Shown here: piece after piece, positions 60,935 to 64,000 of the stretch
How the letters are laid out: the number at the start of each line of letters is the position of its first letter
Numbering within the stretch: the first letter of the stretch is position 1
Position numbers and translations under genes: made by a program
Notes under the pieces: model-generated
What the model saw: only the letters and a program-made list of their open reading frames with translations
Database searches by the model: none
What the model was told of the DNA's origin: nothing
NCBI GenBank assembly: GCA_007844125.1
Contig: CM017565.1
Coordinates: 14,360,647-14,424,646 of the forward strand
Source of the DNA: Sinonovacula constricta
Lineage: Eukaryota > Mollusca > Bivalvia > Cardiida > Solecurtidae
Direction: 5' to 3'
DNA length: 64,000 nucleotides

Positions 60935-62048
60935 TATGTACTAATTGGACCATTTGCTAGAAACTAGTAACTAACTACTGTCCATGTATGTTGTAGTACA
61001 TCAATTTTCAGTTGGAGTAACAAATAATTCAAAGAAAAGGCAATTTATTCAATCTTTATTAATAAATTAAATCTGAACATGCATTGATTGTGCCAGCTTT
61101 CTCAATTGTGACAAATGAAGATATGCACTGTAGATTGTTTTGTGATTTCTTGATTTTAAACACATGGGTTACAGAAAGACTAGTTGTACGAAAAATGTGA
61201 ACAAGTTTTTATAATAATGATATTCTTAATGCATTAAAAATATTAATGACCTTTCTATACCTTGTCATGACATGTAATTATAGTGAAGTTAAGAAGCAAT
61301 TTAAGAGAAGTTAGCACTAACATTACCAAGAAAGGACAAAATATCAGAATCATCAAAAATTATGATTTGTTTACAACCATAATACTGCTGGCAGGCACAT
61401 TTACAGAATTCAAAACTTTGTTAAAATACTTAAATTTATTTGCTGTAAATATGGTAAACATAAAAAAAAGGAACAGACAAAAATGTAACAAAACCAAAAA
61501 TAATTGATTTTTGTAGAATCGGGGACCTCTTGAATAACTGTCTTAATACAGGCTTAGTGCATCGAGTTTCATAAAATAGTTCGACTGGAACAATGGTTAC
61601 ATTCAAATTACAACATATCCAATGTTATAATTTTAAAGGTCTTCAACCAGTTCTTACCAGTTCATTTGGATTAAAGTGGGCCAAATCATGGCTCAATAGC
61701 TGTTGTTTGGGCTTGTCTTCTGCGTCAATGACATTGTTTTGGCAAAGATTTAATAGCTTTAAATGTGTTCTCTACACCAACACTAGAATGGTCTTATTAA
61801 TGACATACAGCTGTTTGTAATACATCATTGGGCATGGTAGACTGGTAGAATATGAACAGTTTGTGATAACCAAATTAATATAATCTGTCGGCAGAGCAGC
61901 ATGATTTTATACTTCAATATTTTAGAACTATAATGGCAACTTAAAATTTAAGTTTCGACTAAAATAATTGAAAAGATAATTTTTGCTACATTGGCTATTA
62001 CTGCAGCACCATTTCTTGCTTGATAACACTCTTTTTATCTTTAAAAGG

Positions 62049-62211
62049 CTGCAACGGGTCGTCTAAATTGTTACAGTTGCAGACTTGCAACTCCTCAGCC
62101 CCACACCATACTGAGTTCCTTCGTTTGGATAACTCATGTGGTGAGGTCTTCCAGCTGACAAAGGACGTGGATGTTCCTCCACCAATAATTAGCTGGAAGT
62201 CACCAATATGA
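62049..62211 (+). CDS. Putative orphan terminal exon, unidentified
   Basis: An acceptor-like ctttttatctttaaaag ends at 62048. The frame then reads CNGSSKLLQLQTCN to LRLDNSCGEVFQLTKDVDVP and ends IISWKSPI-stop at 62211. Codon use and residue pattern look protein-like, and tandem AATAAA signals follow 24 bases after the stop. I do not recognise the protein and found no upstream exons, so it could be an alternative last exon of a plus-strand gene or a chance open frame. Confidence 0.3.
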
Positions 62212-62234
62212 CCATAACTGTATTAATGTGACAT

Positions 62235-62246
62235 AATAAAAATAAA
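62235..62246 (+). terminator. Tandem poly(A) signals
   Basis: AATAAAAATAAA directly behind the putative terminal exon. Confidence 0.45.
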
Positions 62247-62387
62247 GACAGCAAAAACTTTATTAACTCAATAAAAGGGAATTTATTACAACAGACATGT
62301 ATAGTGATAAATATTGGAAATAGTAGAAGAAAAAGTAAACAATTACAGTTACTTAGAATAATAATAAATGCTTCAATCTCCTCACAG

Positions 62388-62475
62388 CGATTACGTCACG
62401 CGTTGCTACTTAAATCTCTGCCCCCAGCAAGGATCACGTGACGATAGAGTATCACGTGAAGTAAACATGGCAGCC
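62388..62475 (+). promoter_or_regulatory. Promoter-like cluster: CRE-like site and two CACGTG E-boxes
   Basis: gattacgtcacgcg (CRE-like TTACGTCA), then atcacgtgacg and tatcacgtgaa, 27 bases apart, followed by an ATG in a good context (aaacATGGCAGCC, at 62467). The CACGTGAC form is the USF/TFE-type box. The ATG opens only nine codons (MAASINFKI-stop), so either it is not the start or the first exon ends before the stop. No TATA box. Confidence 0.4.
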
Positions 62476-62479
62476 TCCA

Positions 62480-63942
62480 TAAACTTTAAAATTTGACTTC
62501 CATAATTTTATATTTTTTCATATTTTAAGTTACTTTTTATTTTTAATGATAAATTAATATTTTTAAAGGAAAGATACTACATTTTGAGGAGATAAGTCCA
62601 GAAGAAATAAAAATAAAAAAAACTATCCGCCTGTATTTGGGCGAAAAAACTTGCTGGTGGCAGTGATATAATGTACTGTCAAGGGAAGTAATCACTGCGG
62701 GGAGTTTGTAAATGCTTAAGTAAGGTAGGATTACACTAAAATGTTAGAACTATCAAAATATATAATTTTGTGGAAACATGTATTTGGTTGGCAGATTTAA
62801 AGAAATACTAGGTAACTAAATATAATGCAACAGAAATGATATTATTGAATGAAAAAATCAAATAGTTCAACAGGGTAAAGTCAATGGTCATTTGCTGATC
62901 TTCCTTTGCAAACCAATGTGCACGCCATAAAAACAGGTTAGTGAACTAACTTAGCTCTATATTTGTCAGCAATCTTATTTTTTTCAGTAGAATACAATGT
63001 ATGTCAAAATGCATATACAAGTATTGACACATGTTCTGGTATGTAAATTTTTGTTTTGCAGTTTACAATTTCTGAATCATAATTGAAGAGATGGTAAAAA
63101 GTGTAAACACATGAACACAATTTGTAAAGAGACCAAAGAACCAAAAGTATTTAACAATAATTTGCAAGAAGCATGGAGAATTGATATTATTATATTAATT
63201 GATATTAAACCAACACCCATAACATACAACGTGTAAATGGTGTAATGAACATAAACATGGATAGAATGACTGACTGCACTAAACAGTGGGTTAAAAAGGT
63301 AATTACTAAATATTTCATTTGAAAGAAAGTATTCGAAATGTAAAACTTAAATGTCATAATAGTAATTATGTTGCCTCAATTGTCCAAGTAAAGGAGGCAG
63401 GACAAGCACATTATGAATCAATATAAAATAGAGCAGCCCATGGATGAGCAGATTGTGTATTGATGAGAATGTGGAGTTGACTTTCTACATCATCAAACCA
63501 GTAGGACTTGACTGTTCATCTATGTTCACAGTTGAACAAAGACTTTAGACCATTAGTCATTTTACATTATGTATGCACAGACCAAGAATGTATATGTCAA
63601 GAAAATAAATTCCGTAACATTTCATTCAAATTCTTCCAGACATTTACTGATTGGTAGCGTAAGTGGGCTAAAAGTGAACATAGATAATAACCTTTAACCT
63701 GTTAAAACTGCTACCTGGGATCAAGTTGTTACTGGAAGGACAAGAAAATATATTGTTGTGATAGTTTATTGACATCAAAAGTTTAATAAAAATTACATAA
63801 TTATGATTACCTTATGTTAACATGCACATATACATGTGGATAAAGCACAGCCCTTATAAAAAAGGAAAATATGTGAATAACAACATCTTATGGTTTAAGC
63901 TGCATTAAACGATGAATGGTAAGCCAATTCCTACATGCAAAT
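62480..63942. other. Unannotated AT-rich sequence
   Basis: No exon, RNA gene or repeat that I can support. It may be the first intron of a gene driven by the cluster at 62388. Confidence 0.5.
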
Positions 63943-64000
63943 AAAACATGATGGCCCTATACCGCTAACCTGACTGCCAGACATTTAGCCCTAGTGGCCA
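63943..64000 (+). repeat. Start of another family A repeat, cut by the window end
   Basis: catgatggccctataccgct and cagacatttagccctagtgg match the start of the copy at 6680-6735. Confidence 0.5.

Larger units (their letters stand above)
58880..62030. other. 3' flank of the FAM210B-like gene and unannotated AT-rich sequence
   Basis: First AATAAA at 59110-59115; others follow (60302, 60777), so a long 3' UTR is possible. A 3' fragment of SINE family 3 lies at 60880-60934. Open frames at 61283 and 61593 have no recognisable domain. Nothing else supported. Confidence 0.55.

Overview
This is a eukaryotic nuclear window: long AT-rich introns, GT-AG splice junctions, four spliced protein genes, one nuclear tRNA gene and many decayed transposable elements. 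The proteins are animal proteins. The tRNA-derived SINEs, the ATGGCCA-type interspersed repeats and the degree of protein divergence suggest a mollusc, most likely a bivalve. That assignment is an inference, not a proof. All gene models below were built by hand from splice sites, codon phase and remembered family sequences; no search was run.

Layout. (1) Minus strand, 1-13049: USP10, a deubiquitinase of the G3BP/stress-granule system. Ten coding exons are visible; the 3' end runs off the window and the first coding exon was not found. (2) 13050-23915: no confident protein exon; it holds a clean tRNA-Gln(UUG), a 26-base poly-C tract, small tandem repeats and transposon remnants, including a THAP-like fragment. 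(3) Minus strand, 23916-39450: a complete 15-exon transglutaminase of about 775 residues, whose introns carry two decayed LINEs and a 400-bp TA-flanked MITE. (4) 39451-43892: spacer before a divergent gene, with a CTG/TTG tract and two tandem copies of a 520-bp inverted-repeat element. (5) Plus strand, 43893-53693: NDUFS3, the 30-kDa subunit of respiratory complex I, seven exons, 264 residues. (6) Plus strand, 56273-58879: a FAM210B-like mitochondrial DUF1279 protein, two exons, 533 residues, with a duplicated Cys-rich module ahead of the conserved domain. (7) 58880-64000: 3' UTR, an orphan putative terminal exon with poly(A) signals, and a promoter-like cluster of CACGTG boxes.

The most unusual signal is two minisatellites whose units are copies of an exon-intron junction. 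In USP10 a 59-bp unit carrying the end of a coding exon plus its 5' splice site is present 14 times (3034-3862), and 13 of the 14 donors are intact. In NDUFS3 a unit of about 36 bp carrying the 3' splice site and the start of exon 6 is repeated about 18 times (50217-50890). The three proximal extra acceptors are in frame with the real exon and would insert 12, 24 or 36 residues into the complex I 30-kDa signature. I know of no named system for this, and two independent cases in one 64-kb window deserve checking with RNA data.

The four genes do not form an operon or an obvious pathway. NDUFS3 and the FAM210B-like protein are both mitochondrial and co-oriented 2.6 kb apart, but each has its own poly(A) signal.
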